Notes: generated by a model from the letters alone, not told the origin. 60,000 bases of DNA from Takakia lepidozioides (GCA_030704615.1 CM060733.1:26352001-26412000), one strand, 5' to 3'; shown: positions 1-10,273, counted from the first letter of the stretch. Made by a program: numbers and translations.

Positions 1-2
1 AC

Positions 3-2171
3 TACCCAATTGACAGCTTGGAACTCAGGAAGGAGTTTGAGGCTCGACTAGCCACTGAGTGTGCAAACAAGGTCGATGAAGAGGTGACTCTCAAGATGCA
101 GCAAGACTTGGAGAGTACAGAAACGGCTTTGCAATTGGCCAATGAATAATTGATTGAGGCAGGCCTCGCGCAAGACCAGTTGCACGAATCACATAAGCAA
201 CAGCTATACCAAATGCAGGTGAAGCATGAAAACAAGTTGCAATAAGTGAATGCACTACATACGGAGTTGCGGACAGTGCATGACAGGATGGCCATACAAT
301 GTGCTACACTCACAACTATGCTTGACCAATCTACAATAGAAATAAACAGTCAAGCGGAAAGATGTACGAAGGCAGAGGCAGAAAATGTTGAGCAAGTGAA
401 ACTCATTGTCGATATGAAGAATACAATCTGTCGCAATGAGGATACTTTCAAGCAATACAGGCAGGTTGAAGCTGACCAAGAGAGGCACATCCTTGAGTTA
501 CAACAAACGGTCATGGCCAATAGAAGTGAAATCTCTGTTGCTAACAAGGCTTGGAAGGAAGCCAATAATCTGCTTGCTGCCTATGCGAATTTGGTTGAAC
601 CTCATGCGAAGCGCATGGAGGCTTTACAACAACAGTTAGATATGTACAAACTCAGAGAGGAGCAGACTCTCAGAAGTACCACAAGCAACTTGGTGGATAA
701 CCACCTTATGTAGGTCTGGTTAGCACAAGGGCCAGTGGAGGGCAAAGCACCACGAAAGCTCACCCAAAGTGAGATGAATGAGCTCAGACTGCAAGTGCAG
801 AACATTGCCACAACTACTATAGACAATGTCTATAGTAGGATAGCGGAGTTACAGGAGGATGTAGACGACTTGCAGACTCAAGTGGAGGACCTCACTTCAA
901 ATATCGACAAGAGAGTCTGTATACCTGAGGAACAGCTAATGGCTTCTTATTTAAAAGCGAGAACTTTAGTTTTTCAGTCTTCTTCACAGGAGGTGCAGGA
1001 GATGCCAATGGTACAAGAGCCAGTGCCACCAACACCACAACAGGTCACTGTGCCAGTAGCTGACCCGGTGGTTACTACAGCCACACCACAGCCACCACAA
1101 CCTGAGGTATGGGGGAATGCTGCTTTTAACCCACCTAAAACTCCAGCTGCAAGGGAGTACAGTAGGGCTATGATTATGCCCTTCAACCAAATTCCCATTG
1201 TGTTGGATTTGGCTTGGAAAAAATTTAGTCCTCCGCAGTCATTGGCACATTACTATCAAATCATGCGCATTTGGCTGCCAGTGGCAACTAGGACTAAAGT
1301 TCTTCCGAACAATCGACCAATTGAGGATCATCACTTTGCACAGTACTGGCATGAGGCAAGTACCATGTTGAAGGAATTAATTGCCTTCCAAGTTGTACAT
1401 GGATTCATTTATACCAAGACCAAGGAGGTAGCAAGTATTGTCATGGGCTGCGGGTTATACTACGCTGCTTGTTTTCTGGTACGTTATCACATTGAGCAGC
1501 ACAAGATGCAATCGCGCTTTTTGAGTTATTCCAGTGGGGATCATTGGGTCTTACCTTTAGTGCCACCTCATATGTACCTATATGAAGCAAAAGTTATGAT
1601 GCAAAAAGATTCTCAAATTCGTTCATGGTTTCATGCGGCCTGGAACAATTTGTCAACACATAAATTCGGCCCTGACGATATTTTCTTTAAAAGACATGAG
1701 GCATGGAAATACTTGCACAATTCACAAGTCATTGGTACCCCACTCACCTGGACAGACAAGGAGCTCAGGGTCTTCACCAATTTTACCATTCAGCGTTTAC
1801 AACAAGTTTTAAAGTTTAAACTTCTAGACATGGTAGGACAACATTGTATGCCCCAGAGGATTCCACAAAAAGTTCGGCAGTTAAAACACCTGAGAGGCGA
1901 TGAGGATTCTGATACAACTGTTTCTTCAGCGGACTCTTTTGATATGGGAGAAGACTATGCAATTCAGATGGCAGAGAAGAAGCAACGGGGGTCTCCTATG
2001 CCTGAAAGATTACCTCGATATCAGCCTCCAGAGGGCCTTACATATCCAGGTAGTGTTCAATCATCTCCGTCAACCAGTGACAGACCTCGGGCTCGTACAC
2101 AGAGTCATTCACGAGACTCTCAACGTCAGAAAGGTGCTCGCTCACAAAGGTTTGCTAATCCCAATCAGTAA
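3..2171 (+). pseudogene. Decayed coiled-coil ORF just upstream of a 3' LTR (LTR element, env-like position)
   Basis: One reading frame runs from the window edge to the TAA at 2169-2171 and is broken by only three stops: TAA 147-149, TAA 243-245 and TAG 711-713. The first ~240 codons are rich in Q, E, K and L with heptad spacing, so they are probably coiled coil. The part from 735 has a Pro/Thr/Gln-rich stretch (~residues 95-125), a mixed hydrophobic/aromatic domain (~residues 140-370) and a Ser/Arg-rich tail. No zinc knuckle, protease, RT or integrase motif is present. A polypurine tract and LTR follow directly, so the ORF sits where env-like or extra ORFs lie in LTR elements. It could instead be the gag-like ORF of a non-autonomous element. 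I do not recognise the family. Confidence 0.55.
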
Positions 2172-2192
2172 ACCGTGAGGACACGGCTTTTT

Positions 2193-2206
2193 GAGAGGGG
2201 AATGGG
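2193..2206 (+). other. Polypurine tract (plus-strand primer site)
   Basis: An unbroken purine run, GAGAGGGGAATGGG, lies three bases before the TGTTAG that starts the LTR. This is the expected position of the plus-strand priming site of an LTR retroelement, and it sets the orientation of the upstream ORF's element as plus. Confidence 0.5.
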
Positions 2207-2209
2207 TAA

Positions 2210-3062
2210 TGTTAGAGGACTGTCTGGGACTTAGACACTTTATGGGATCTGTGGGGTACCCTTAATTTTTGCACAGACTGAGACCAACAGGAGCCTTAGG
2301 GGTGACAGCAGCGCACTTTAGGGGGGGTTACACAGCCCGTCACAGCCAACACAGCTCATCACAGTCCGACACAGCCCGTCACAACCAACACAGCTCGTCA
2401 CAGCCAACACAGCCCATCACAGTCCGACACAGCTCGTCACAGCCAACACAACCCGTCACAGTCCGACACAGCCAGTCACAGCTCGACACAGCTGACACAG
2501 TCCAACACAGTCGCACAGCCAGTCATAGCTTGACACAGCTGTCACGACCATAAGGAACGGATAGCAGGACAGGGAACGACTTTGGGGAACAACATCTGCG
2601 AATGGAACATGTTAGTTCACGGGTGACGGTTAGTGAGGGAAACGGTTAGAACAATGGGTAGGAAGATAAAGCGAGGAGCGAGGACTGGAAAAGGATCACT
2701 TCTTGGGGAATCACTGCTAGAAGGAGTGGGGGAGCACTTCTTGGGGGGACTTCGGACATCACTGGGGGAAATGAGGCAGAGAGCGTATCTCTGAGCAGAA
2801 AGAGGGAGAGCACGGAGTAGGAGGAGGATGATCTGTTGATGCTTAATGAATGCATGCAGTAGAATTGTAATGTAGAGCAGATTAGAGACTCCATGGCTTC
2901 AGCCTGATACTTGATAGATATTAATCTGATACACACTTCATACTCACACTGTGTAGAGAGATCTGAGTGAAGCTGTGGAATGAATGGATGAGTTGATGGA
3001 ATCCGATAGATTATTGAAGCAAACTGATACTTAATTACCAACAGTAAGGTAACTAGCTAACA
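2210..3062 (+). repeat. 3' LTR, ~853 bp, of the plus-strand element
   Basis: The segment starts TGTTAG and ends CTAACA, a perfect 6-bp terminal inverted repeat with the canonical TG...CA ends. It follows a polypurine tract and contains a CACAGC-rich tandem array. The partner 5' LTR would lie left of the window, so LTR identity and target-site duplication cannot be checked here. The boundaries are inferred from the termini alone. Confidence 0.5.
2328..2540 (+). repeat. Short tandem array of CACAGC-type units inside the LTR
   Basis: About 200 bp consist of 10-mer-like units (CACAGCCNRT, CACAGTCCGA, CACAGCTCRT) in irregular higher-order order, on the strand shown. They lie in the 5' third of the LTR (U3 position), where duplicated enhancer-like repeats are common. 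Function is not shown. Confidence 0.75.
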
Positions 3063-3168
3063 TGAATGCGGGAAGGAAAACAAATAGGAAACACCCCCAT
3101 GATACACTAGTTGTAGGTCATGACTGATTGTTCTGAGCGGGCTGAGTGCTTAGATATTTCCAACTCTT
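3063..3168. other. Short spacer between two retroelement remnants
   Basis: About 100 bp between the CTAACA end of the plus-strand LTR and the broken 3' end of the minus-strand gypsy remnant. No coding or structural signal is recognised. The gypsy integrase that should follow RNase H on the minus strand is absent. Confidence 0.4.
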
Positions 3169-3593
3169 CTATCTTGGAGTTTCCGCCTCGGATAGCGAAG
3201 GGATGGGTGAGTAAAAGCCGCGCGACACAATCCTTACTCGACCATCCTCCCACACTCGGAGCATGTGTGTCCCCTCCCACTTGAACCTCTTGGCTTGTTG
3301 TAGGATCCGATCCCTCTCCTTGGCAGTCACAGTGGCTGCAGTGTCTCCAATGCGGAGGTAGTCCAACACAACTGAATCCTCATGTATATCTTTGGCGCCA
3401 CCTTGCTCATTGCTGGCCGCAGGGTCCTCAGACACTTGATCTACAGTCATCCCTGTTGCAGGTCCAACCTCGCCTTCCGCTGCCAAGATACACAGAAATG
3501 CAGATGCATGCCATTCGGGCACCATCTCCTCGTCCGTCTCACCATGCCACCGAGCTCCAGTGTCATCCTGCTAGCTCGTGCATGGATTGCGAC
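3169..3593 (-). pseudogene. Post-RNase H linker toward a missing integrase
   Basis: The frame starting at ADGLSR (broken by TAG 3571-3573) continues through an acidic linker into a segment (DRILQQAKRFKWEGTHMLRV) that in gypsy elements precedes the integrase zinc-binding domain. Similarity stops at about 3225 and no HHCC or DDE integrase sequence follows, so the element is truncated here. Confidence 0.6.
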
Positions 3594-4157
3594 TCAACCC
3601 ATCTGCAAAAAATTGACCAAACTCGGTCGATGCACCACCTGAAAGTCATACTCTTGAAGGATGAGTGCCCACCGTGCAAGCTTCCCCGTAAGCTTGTCTG
3701 ACTCCATCAACCACTTGAGTGGTTGGTGATCCGTGACAAGGGTGAAGAGATTGTCGTATAGATAGCACCTGAAGTGTGCCACGGCCCACACTGCAGCTAA
3801 GCATTCTCCCTCATATGAGCTATACTTAGACTCTGCAACGTTGTTCGAGCGGCTAGCATAAGCCACTACGAACTCTCTTCCCTCATCATCCACCTGTGTG
3901 AGCACCGCTCCAAGCCCCAGCATGCTCCAATCTGTATGCAGCTGAAAAGGACGCCCCCTGATAGGTCGTCTCAAGATGGGCGCCGAGGTTAACCTTGCCT
4001 TGAGCTCTTGAAAAGCTTGTTCTTGCTCATCTTCCCACTGCCACTCCTGGTCCACCTTGGTCAGCTTGGTTAGAGCCTTTGCAATGGCACTAAATCCCTT
4101 TACAAACCGTCTATAATAGTTTGCTAACCCCATGAAAGCTAAAGATGATGATGTCAT
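3594..4157 (-). pseudogene. RNase H and connection domain of the gypsy element
   Basis: The connection segment (GLANYYRRFVKGFS) leads into RNase H with the acidic residues in HTDWS, YEGECLA and VTDHQPLKWLM, typical of Ty3/gypsy RNase H. The frame ends at TGA 3594-3596 because of a shift at a T6 tract near 3610. In the adjacent frame the canonical ADGLSR end of RNase H is readable. RNase H removes the RNA strand during reverse transcription. Confidence 0.88.
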
Positions 4158-4844
4158 CTATGTAGCACCGAGCAAATTCCACCCCTGCTAGAATCCTGTC
4201 CATGACTCTCTGAAACTCTGCCGGAGCGTTCTTAAGCCCAAATGGTAAGAACCGCCACTGGTAAAGGCAATCCTTCTTGTGCTCATTGATCCCCCAGAAT
4301 GTCGTCTTCTGCTTATCCGCCTCCTTGATCGGCAACTGGTGAATCATAAATCCAAAGTGCTAAAGACCTTGGCATGCCCAATGGCATCAAAGATCTCCTC
4401 TGGTGTCGGCATAGCATACCTATCGGACTTGGTCTGACGATTTACAGGCCGGTAATCACCGCACATACGTCTCTCCGTCCAATTGCCATAGACATCCTTC
4501 TTGGTTGGCATCACTGTGGCTGAAGCATACTCTCCCCCAGATAGCTCCACCAAACCAGCCTCCCAAAGGTCCTGAGTTCTCATCTGAATCAAGGACCTCT
4601 CCATGTCACTGTATCTATAGGGTCTCCGAAAGATTGGCGTGTCAGCAGCTAATTCAATGCGAATCTCTTGACCCTTCAGTGCTCCTAAGTCCTTCAAACT
4701 GAAGGCAAAGCAGTTCCTATAAGCCCTCAAGAACCGCCGTATACGTCGTCTCCCTCCTCCGCTGACTATAGGTCCAACATTAGGCTCCCAGTTGTCCTCC
4801 GTGACTGCAACCTTGAGTCCAGCAGGCTTAGAGGTAGAAGACAC
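4111..4844 (-). pseudogene. Reverse transcriptase of the gypsy element, internally deleted
   Basis: After an in-frame TAG (4857-4859) the frame reads into an RT: fingers and palm with MCGDYRPVNRQTKSD and FSTLDL, then a frameshift at about 4345 where a few bases are missing before HQLPI. It continues through WRFLPFGLKNAPAEFQRVMD to the catalytic YIDD (4164-4153). Immediately after YIDDIIIF the sequence jumps to FMGLANYYRRF, which normally lies some 80 residues further on, so the rest of the palm and the thumb are deleted. RT would copy the element RNA into DNA. This copy cannot. Confidence 0.88.
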
Positions 4845-4856
4845 GTCCCGTGGTTG

Positions 4857-6470
4857 CTATGCTACAACCTCTTGAGCAGTGACCACTACCTCCTCTGTCC
4901 GTGACAATGTCTCACCCTGCCCCATCATCCCATCCTTGAGGACCTCCTCAACCCGAGAAAAATCCCCAACCTGATCCATCACTGCCGCCTTGGCTGCCAA
5001 CTCCTTATGAACCTCGAGCACCTCCCACGTGTGCCATGGATGCGGCCTGCACCTCGTGGTCCCCACCTGCTCGCCCCCACTTGCTGCCTGTAACGTCTTG
5101 GTAGGCAGGGAGACCATGAAGGGAAGTGTACTTCGCACTCTGCGCTGCTCAGCCATAGCCAAGCTGATGATCGAGGTCAAGCAATTGAGATCCATTGCTT
5201 GCCCCAACACCTGACGACATGATGCCTCAGAAAGAGATGGCACCGCCGTGGTACCTAGGGTAAAACCCATCGCCCGCTCGCACTCGTCAGCATTGGGCTC
5301 CACTAATTGTTGCAACTGGCTATCCCACAAGAGGCCAGGTCCACCATCCCGAAAAGCATGGGATCCTGGGAAGCTGAGCAGTGTAGGTAATGCTGCTCGT
5401 GGTTGACCCACCCTGTTGACCCACCCTGTTGACCACTGCCAAAGGCGAACGGTCATCGTGTCTCACACGTTGAGACTGCCTCCCTGTGTCCAAAATGCTA
5501 TCCACTGTGAGGTGTGCTGGCCGCTGCACCCCATCAAATGCACGCTTGAGCAGTGCGGGTGGCATCAAGTTAGTCCACCATAGCCGTGGACGATGAGCCC
5601 GTGACCCCACTGCAGCTGCATCCAGCAACACTGCTGACCCAAGCCACGACCGGACTTGATGCACACTGGCCATCACCCTGGCCCGAGAATCACCCATCAG
5701 TGGCACATTCTCCAAGATGTATGCTGGAGATACAGCTTGATGAAGCTGCAAGTGGCGCAAAACCCGCACCATCTCCTCGAGTCTCGCAATTCATTGCCAT
5801 GCCCAGCTGATGAATGCCCTTGGCAGGGCCAACCTGCCACTACCAGATCAATGGAGCCAACCTGCTCCAAATCCTGCGCCCCCAGCAACGAAATGTCTGC
5901 TGGCAAGGCTTGTTGGTATACACGAACTGCAGACACTGGCAACAAATCAGGGTACTGCTGTACCAAGTGAGCAACATGGCGTAGTGAGACGCGTCATGCA
6001 GTCTCATCCTTCTCCACATACAGGTAACGTTGAACTCGTACACCTGCCTGCAGCACTGCAGCCAATCCAGTGCTGATCCCGCCAAACAAGTCCAGAAGGC
6101 ATATGCCTTCATCCGGGCACTGCCACACAAGAGGTGTGGTATCTAATGGCGACAACTGAGGTGGTCTTGGTGCAATCACCGCACTCTCCTCTTTTCCTGA
6201 CGGTATGAAGGCCTCTACCCAGGCTTGTTGCACCCGTCCATGAGCAGCCTGCTGCAAATCCATGCTCGTACCCCACAATGGAGTGTGAGCAACCATAGCA
6301 GGCAACTCCGCCGTACCATGCATGTCATCCTGCTCTGCTGAAGGTGGCACATCCTCTGCATGGGCATTGCCTTCCAGCAACTCTCCAGGCCAACTTACTG
6401 CAGCTGTAAAGGCGGCTAGTGTTGGCATCTTGCCCCGCTGGGCAGCCGCAATACCCCCAATGAATGTCAC
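4857..6470 (-). pseudogene. C5-cytosine DNA methyltransferase domain inside the gypsy pol
   Basis: Between protease and RT lie the catalytic motifs of a DNA (cytosine-5) methyltransferase in canonical I-to-X order. Motif I is LLDLFGGISTGL with a YVEKDE motif II (~6104-6000). Motif IV is AGWPCQGHS, with the catalytic Cys at about 5825. Motif VI is ENV (5712-5704), motif VIII is SRAHRPRLWW (~5604-5575), and motif X is VLGQAMDL (~5210-5187). The enzyme family methylates cytosine using S-adenosylmethionine. The WTNLMP context after motif VIII resembles Dnmt3-type enzymes more than bacterial ones (inference). The short segment between motifs VIII and IX would be the target-recognition region. The copy is dead: TGA 5994-5996, a frameshift near 5790, and a 13-bp duplication at 5402-5434. 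The ~200-codon N-terminal part (6470-6105) links to the protease and is not recognised. Confidence 0.88.
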
Positions 6471-6476
6471 AGGAAG

Positions 6477-7456
6477 CTATGCACGACGACCATCCCCTGA
6501 CTGCCATCCAGGCCGGTAGGATGCTGACTCCTCCCAAAAGTCCAGGGTGAAGCCCATGGGATATAACACTGCCCCACCAACGAGGACATCGTAAGAGACT
6601 GCGTCTGTCACAATGGCTTTGGCTCGCATCACTGAGCCATCTATAGGATGATCCGGCTGCAGTCTAATGGCCAACTCACGCCGTATCATGCCCTGAGCCT
6701 GCTCTGATCCTCCCAGAGATGTCTGTATCTGGAAAGGACAAGGCTCCATATCCGCCTCCATGAGGCCCAAACCTGCGATAGCAGCTCTGCCAACAATGGC
6801 ATCAATGGCTGAGCTCCCGAGTCCAACAAGACCCAAAGTGGCCGGTACTTCTTGCCTGCTGGTCCACTCAATGAGAAAATGCCCTCATGGTTGTCTAACA
6901 ATATAACTCCAGGTGTCACCATGGCGTGCTCAAAGGCTGGCCTAGCTGGCAGCTCCGTCAATCTGGCAGCTGCAGCTTGCCAAGGCGCAGCCGTGGCAGT
7001 CTTGACCCTCAAATCCGAGGATCCCTCTGCCACTATACTTTCCACTAACTCCGCAGAAGATGAAGTGACCTCTCCACTCTCACAGAGTGTTGCTGCTAGT
7101 CTGAACACTGCAGCTGGTCTTACCCCCGGCGTCGCAATCATGGTTGCCGAGAACAGTGGGGCTTGACACACAGAGGTGGCTGCCCCCAACAACACACCGG
7201 CTGCACTAGCCTTGGTAGCAGGTGTCAGTGCTGCACGTGTAGCTCTCCCCAATGGCATAGTAACCTCCGCCTCGGTAACAGTCGGGCGAGAACTAGGTGC
7301 CATGGATGGCGTCGACACAGTCTCCGCCAATGTGAATGACTGAGGAAGCCTCGCCTGACGGCTTGCCTCCCCACGCCGTGGATCCAATTTCACCTCTGCA
7401 CCTCGTGGCTTAGAAACTCGTGCTGCTCCTCGAGTCACGGTTGCAGCAGACTCCAC
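6477..7456 (-). pseudogene. Aspartic protease region of the gypsy element
   Basis: The segment continues in the gag frame after the TAG at 7457-7459. It has a Pro/Ala/Thr-rich linker, then a protease active-site motif LLDSGAQ at about 6825-6805. Just after this, near 6800, the frame shifts (positions ending in frame 1 switch to frame 2) and the protease continues to TAG 6477-6479, including a YDVLVGGAVLYPMGFTLDFW block at about 6583-6524. The protease would release gag, methyltransferase and RT from the polyprotein. The frameshift lies inside the domain and the stop interrupts the link to the methyltransferase. Confidence 0.75.
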
Positions 7457-9007
7457 CTACACTAGTGGTAGTGCTGCTCTGCACATGAATCCCATGCCTC
7501 CCATATCTCCTCCCTCATGAGCAGGAGGTGGGCCATCCCGCCTGGGAGCTGGTATCACCTGAGCTGTAGCCATGGCAGCGAGCCTCTGCTCTAGCTGCTG
7601 AAGCCGGTTGACCATGCCTTGGTCAACACCCTGACCTCCGCGTCCTTGGCCATGTTGAGCTTGCCCTTGGCCTGCACCTCGTGCCCGACCACCTCGTCCT
7701 CTCTGGGCTGGTCCACCTCGCCCCTGGCCACCATTGTTCCCTTGGAACTGGCCTGGGCGCAACTCAGGATGCAAGTCATAACACTGGGCATCTCCATGCC
7801 CATACTTGCCACAATGCCCACACTGCAATTGTGCAGGCTGTGCTTGTGCCAGCCTTCTGCCACTCTCTGGGCAATCTCTCTTGACATGGGGTCCTCCACA
7901 TGTCCAACATATCACCCCTGGTTGCTGTTGGCCTGCAAAAGATGCCACGGGCCTCTGCACCTGAGGTCCCCTGTAAGCTCCATGGAACTTGGGTTGGGAA
8001 ACCTTGCCCCCCTGACCACGCTGTTGGGCAGTCCCTTGTGCCTGTGGGCTGGCAGCTGCGCCTCGTGCAGGCATGTCCTTGCCAAATCCAATGGTAACAA
8101 CTCGCTCCTCCACATCTGCTAATGTGGGTTGGACTGCTTGTAACAGGGTTGCATCTCGCACCCTTCTCTTGAGCTCCTTGTCCAGAATTCCATACCAAAA
8201 CTGGATTGCTTGAGCTTCAGTAACCCCTTGGGTCACACTTATCAAGCGCCTCATACGAGTGTACGCCTCTCGCAGGCTCTCACTGGGTTTGCGCTGGAAG
8301 TCTTGCAAACTTCGCAGCTTCTCAGTCTGTACACCTTGGTAGTTCCTCCGCAACTCCTGGAAGAACTCCACCACCAGGCTGAATCTAGGCACATGTGTTG
8401 TAGTCGTGGGAGGATGAGTAGTAGCACCTTCTGCAGAAGTACTGGCACTACTAGTGCTAGCCGTGGGAGGTATTGGTGTTGATGCCGCTACTGGTCGTGT
8501 TGTTCCTCAAGTAATGGAGACGTAGTCAGGTGACCAATACATCCTCCACTCTTCAATTTCTGCTTCATGTCCTTGCCTGAACTCGTGGTAATCGTCCATA
8601 GGCGGGCCTTCCAAATGCTGGAACAATCCCTTCCGCGCCATGAATGGGGTGAACAGCTGTGGATTGCGCATCTGCTGCAAATCACACCAACTGTCGAACT
8701 CCTGGATAAAGTCATCCAGCTCGATTGTGCCCACAGCTCCAGAGTACATGCGAGGTCCCTTGGTAGCTCCATACATCTCCTCCATGTCGTCCCACAACAA
8801 TGGCGAAGAAAACTGTACACTTGTTGATGAAACCTCCGGGTCTGTGTCAGACTCTACAGTACTTGAGGGTGGGGGTGAAGGTGGTCTGAACCGAATACCT
8901 CGTCTTGTGAACCCACTCTCACTGTTACTGCCTGTAGCCGTACTCCCCTCAAAACCCTTGGGTAACTCCATGATGATATCACAATGTGCACCTCCCCCAC
9001 GTGACAC
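7457..9007 (-). pseudogene. gag: Gag of the gypsy element, with two CCHC zinc knuckles
   Basis: One frame from ATG at 9007 to TAG at 7457-7459 (516 codons), broken once by TGA at 8507-8509, which a CGA-to-TGA change would explain. The N-terminal third is acidic. The middle has the retrotransposon gag signature (residues such as LRSLQDFQRKPSESLREAYT, ~8310-8250). Two zinc knuckles follow: C-X2-C-X3-H-X4-C at 7909-7871 (one residue shorter than canonical) and C-X2-C-X4-H-X4-C at 7822-7781. A Gly/Gln/Arg-rich tail comes next. Gag would form the nucleocapsid and bind RNA. The stop at its end is in frame with the protease ORF. Confidence 0.85.
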
Positions 9008-9520
9008 TATAGGGCTCTAGTACTAATTCTAATAGTGACACGGGTGGGCACCTGTTGCAGTTTAAGGGTCATATCCCAGTGGCTCAGGGCACCTGCACCT
9101 GCATCCACCACAAGAACTCCTATGGTTGGCTGGTCATCAACCCAGTCTCACCATAGAAGAAACACTGGTGGTCTTGCTGGTCATCACTCCAGCCTCACCA
9201 CCGACAGCATACTCTAGGATTGACCGGTAATCAAATCCGGCCTAATCCCTATGAAAGCAAGCGCCCACACAAAACCAACATGGCGCACAGTCAAGCATGC
9301 AGGTGTTGGAGGGGATCCAAACACAAGAAATCAAAACATCAACACCCCCACACCAAAATCCAGCTGCAATGCTGATCCTGCAGAATATCCCAGCCCAAAA
9401 CCCCGGACTGACTGGCCTCCACCAAGAGAGGCTTTGGCAACTACAAGTACAAGGTAATGAAAATAGTACAGAGATGGAGGGGAAGAATAGAAGCCCGACC
9501 AAGCAAGATCTAATCCTGAT
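9008..9520. other. Leader-like noncoding stretch upstream of gag
   Basis: About 500 bp between the gag start and the orphan minus-strand ORF. No primer-binding site complementary to a common tRNA end was recognised on the minus strand, and no LTR end was found. Short ORFs here look like chance ORFs. Confidence 0.4.
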
Positions 9521-10273
9521 CTATGCTATCAACTGCCAGACTTCTCTCAAAGTGCCTCGCTCTGCATGATGGTAAGGTGTAGGAGGTATATCTATGTCCA
9601 GAAACCTGCCACTAACCTTGTCCCAAGCTACAGTAGCTCGCTCTAACCAACCCTCCTCCTCTTTCTGCCAGGTAGAGACAAAGCAATACTCCCCTATCTC
9701 CCGCTCACTGAATACTAAAGAAAACAAAAGTAGGGTCTGATAGTCTCTCAACTCGAAAGCTTTGAGACGGTTGCGGGTGTCTTCATTACGAATGACTGCA
9801 TCTCCTTCAAGCAAAACAAACTTGTCATTGCTAATGAACCCCCGCTCATGGTTGCCTTATGCAGAGTGTGTCCGGCTGCAACCATGTCTGATTGCACAAA
9901 CTTGTGTAGCTCCTGCTTCTCTGCTCCAGTACACCACGGCCTTGTGGCTGAACACCTTGGTCCCCGGGGCTGTCTTTGGCTGTGTTCCAAGCCTAGCTTT
10001 CACCCACTTTGGTATTTCACCTACAGCTGCAGAACTGCTGGCTCCAGCAGAGTTCTGACTGTCCAAAGCGATATTGAGGCCCTCAACGCCAACTACAGCA
10101 GTTTGTTGTCTACTGCTAATGCCTGACTCCCAGTATGCAATCAACTCGTCCAACTGTTCTCCACTCAAATCAGTCTGAGTTCCTTGGGAAACATAAATCC
10201 TGTCCCCTTGTGTGCACAGGCTAAGAGAAGAGACCTGCCCTTCAATGACGTCCTCCTCATTTCCCCCAGCCAT
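9521..10273 (-). pseudogene. Orphan ORF upstream of the gypsy gag, one internal stop
   Basis: A 250-codon minus-strand frame from ATG 10273 to the stop at 9521, interrupted only by TAA at 9857-9859 (a CAA-to-TAA change would explain it). The first part is acidic with a Ser/Ala-rich region, followed by IPKWVKARLGTQPKTAPGTK. The second part is a compact mixed domain with WLERATVAWDKVSGRF. No known motif is recognised. It lies 0.5 kb upstream of gag on the same strand, so it may belong to the gypsy element as a leader ORF, or to another element. Confidence 0.5.

Larger units (their letters stand above)
3169..9007 (-). mobile_element. Ty3/gypsy-type retrotransposon remnant carrying a cytosine methyltransferase domain
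   Basis: On the minus strand the order is gag, two zinc knuckles, aspartic protease, cytosine-C5 methyltransferase, reverse transcriptase, RNase H and the post-RNase H linker. Integrase and the 3' LTR are missing. The RT-RNase H order and motifs are those of Ty3/gypsy (Metaviridae-like) elements. The polyprotein is broken by in-frame stops (8507-8509, 7457-7459, 6477-6479, 5994-5996, 4857-4859, 3571-3573) and by frameshifts or deletions near 6800, 5790, 5402-5434, 4345, 4150 and 3610. It is an inactive copy, but domain order is fully readable. No primer-binding site or flanking LTR was identified with confidence. Confidence 0.9.

Noticed and set aside
2328-2540. Possible CRISPR-like repeat array
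   Set aside because: There are no fixed repeats with unique spacers; the units are short, degenerate and contiguous, inside a plant LTR.
2269-2553. 94-codon ORF rich in His, Ser and Gln
   Set aside because: It is only the translation of the CACAGC tandem array in the LTR.
5586-7166. Plus-strand ORFs over the methyltransferase and protease region
   Set aside because: They are the complement of GC-rich coding sequence on the minus strand; none has motifs.
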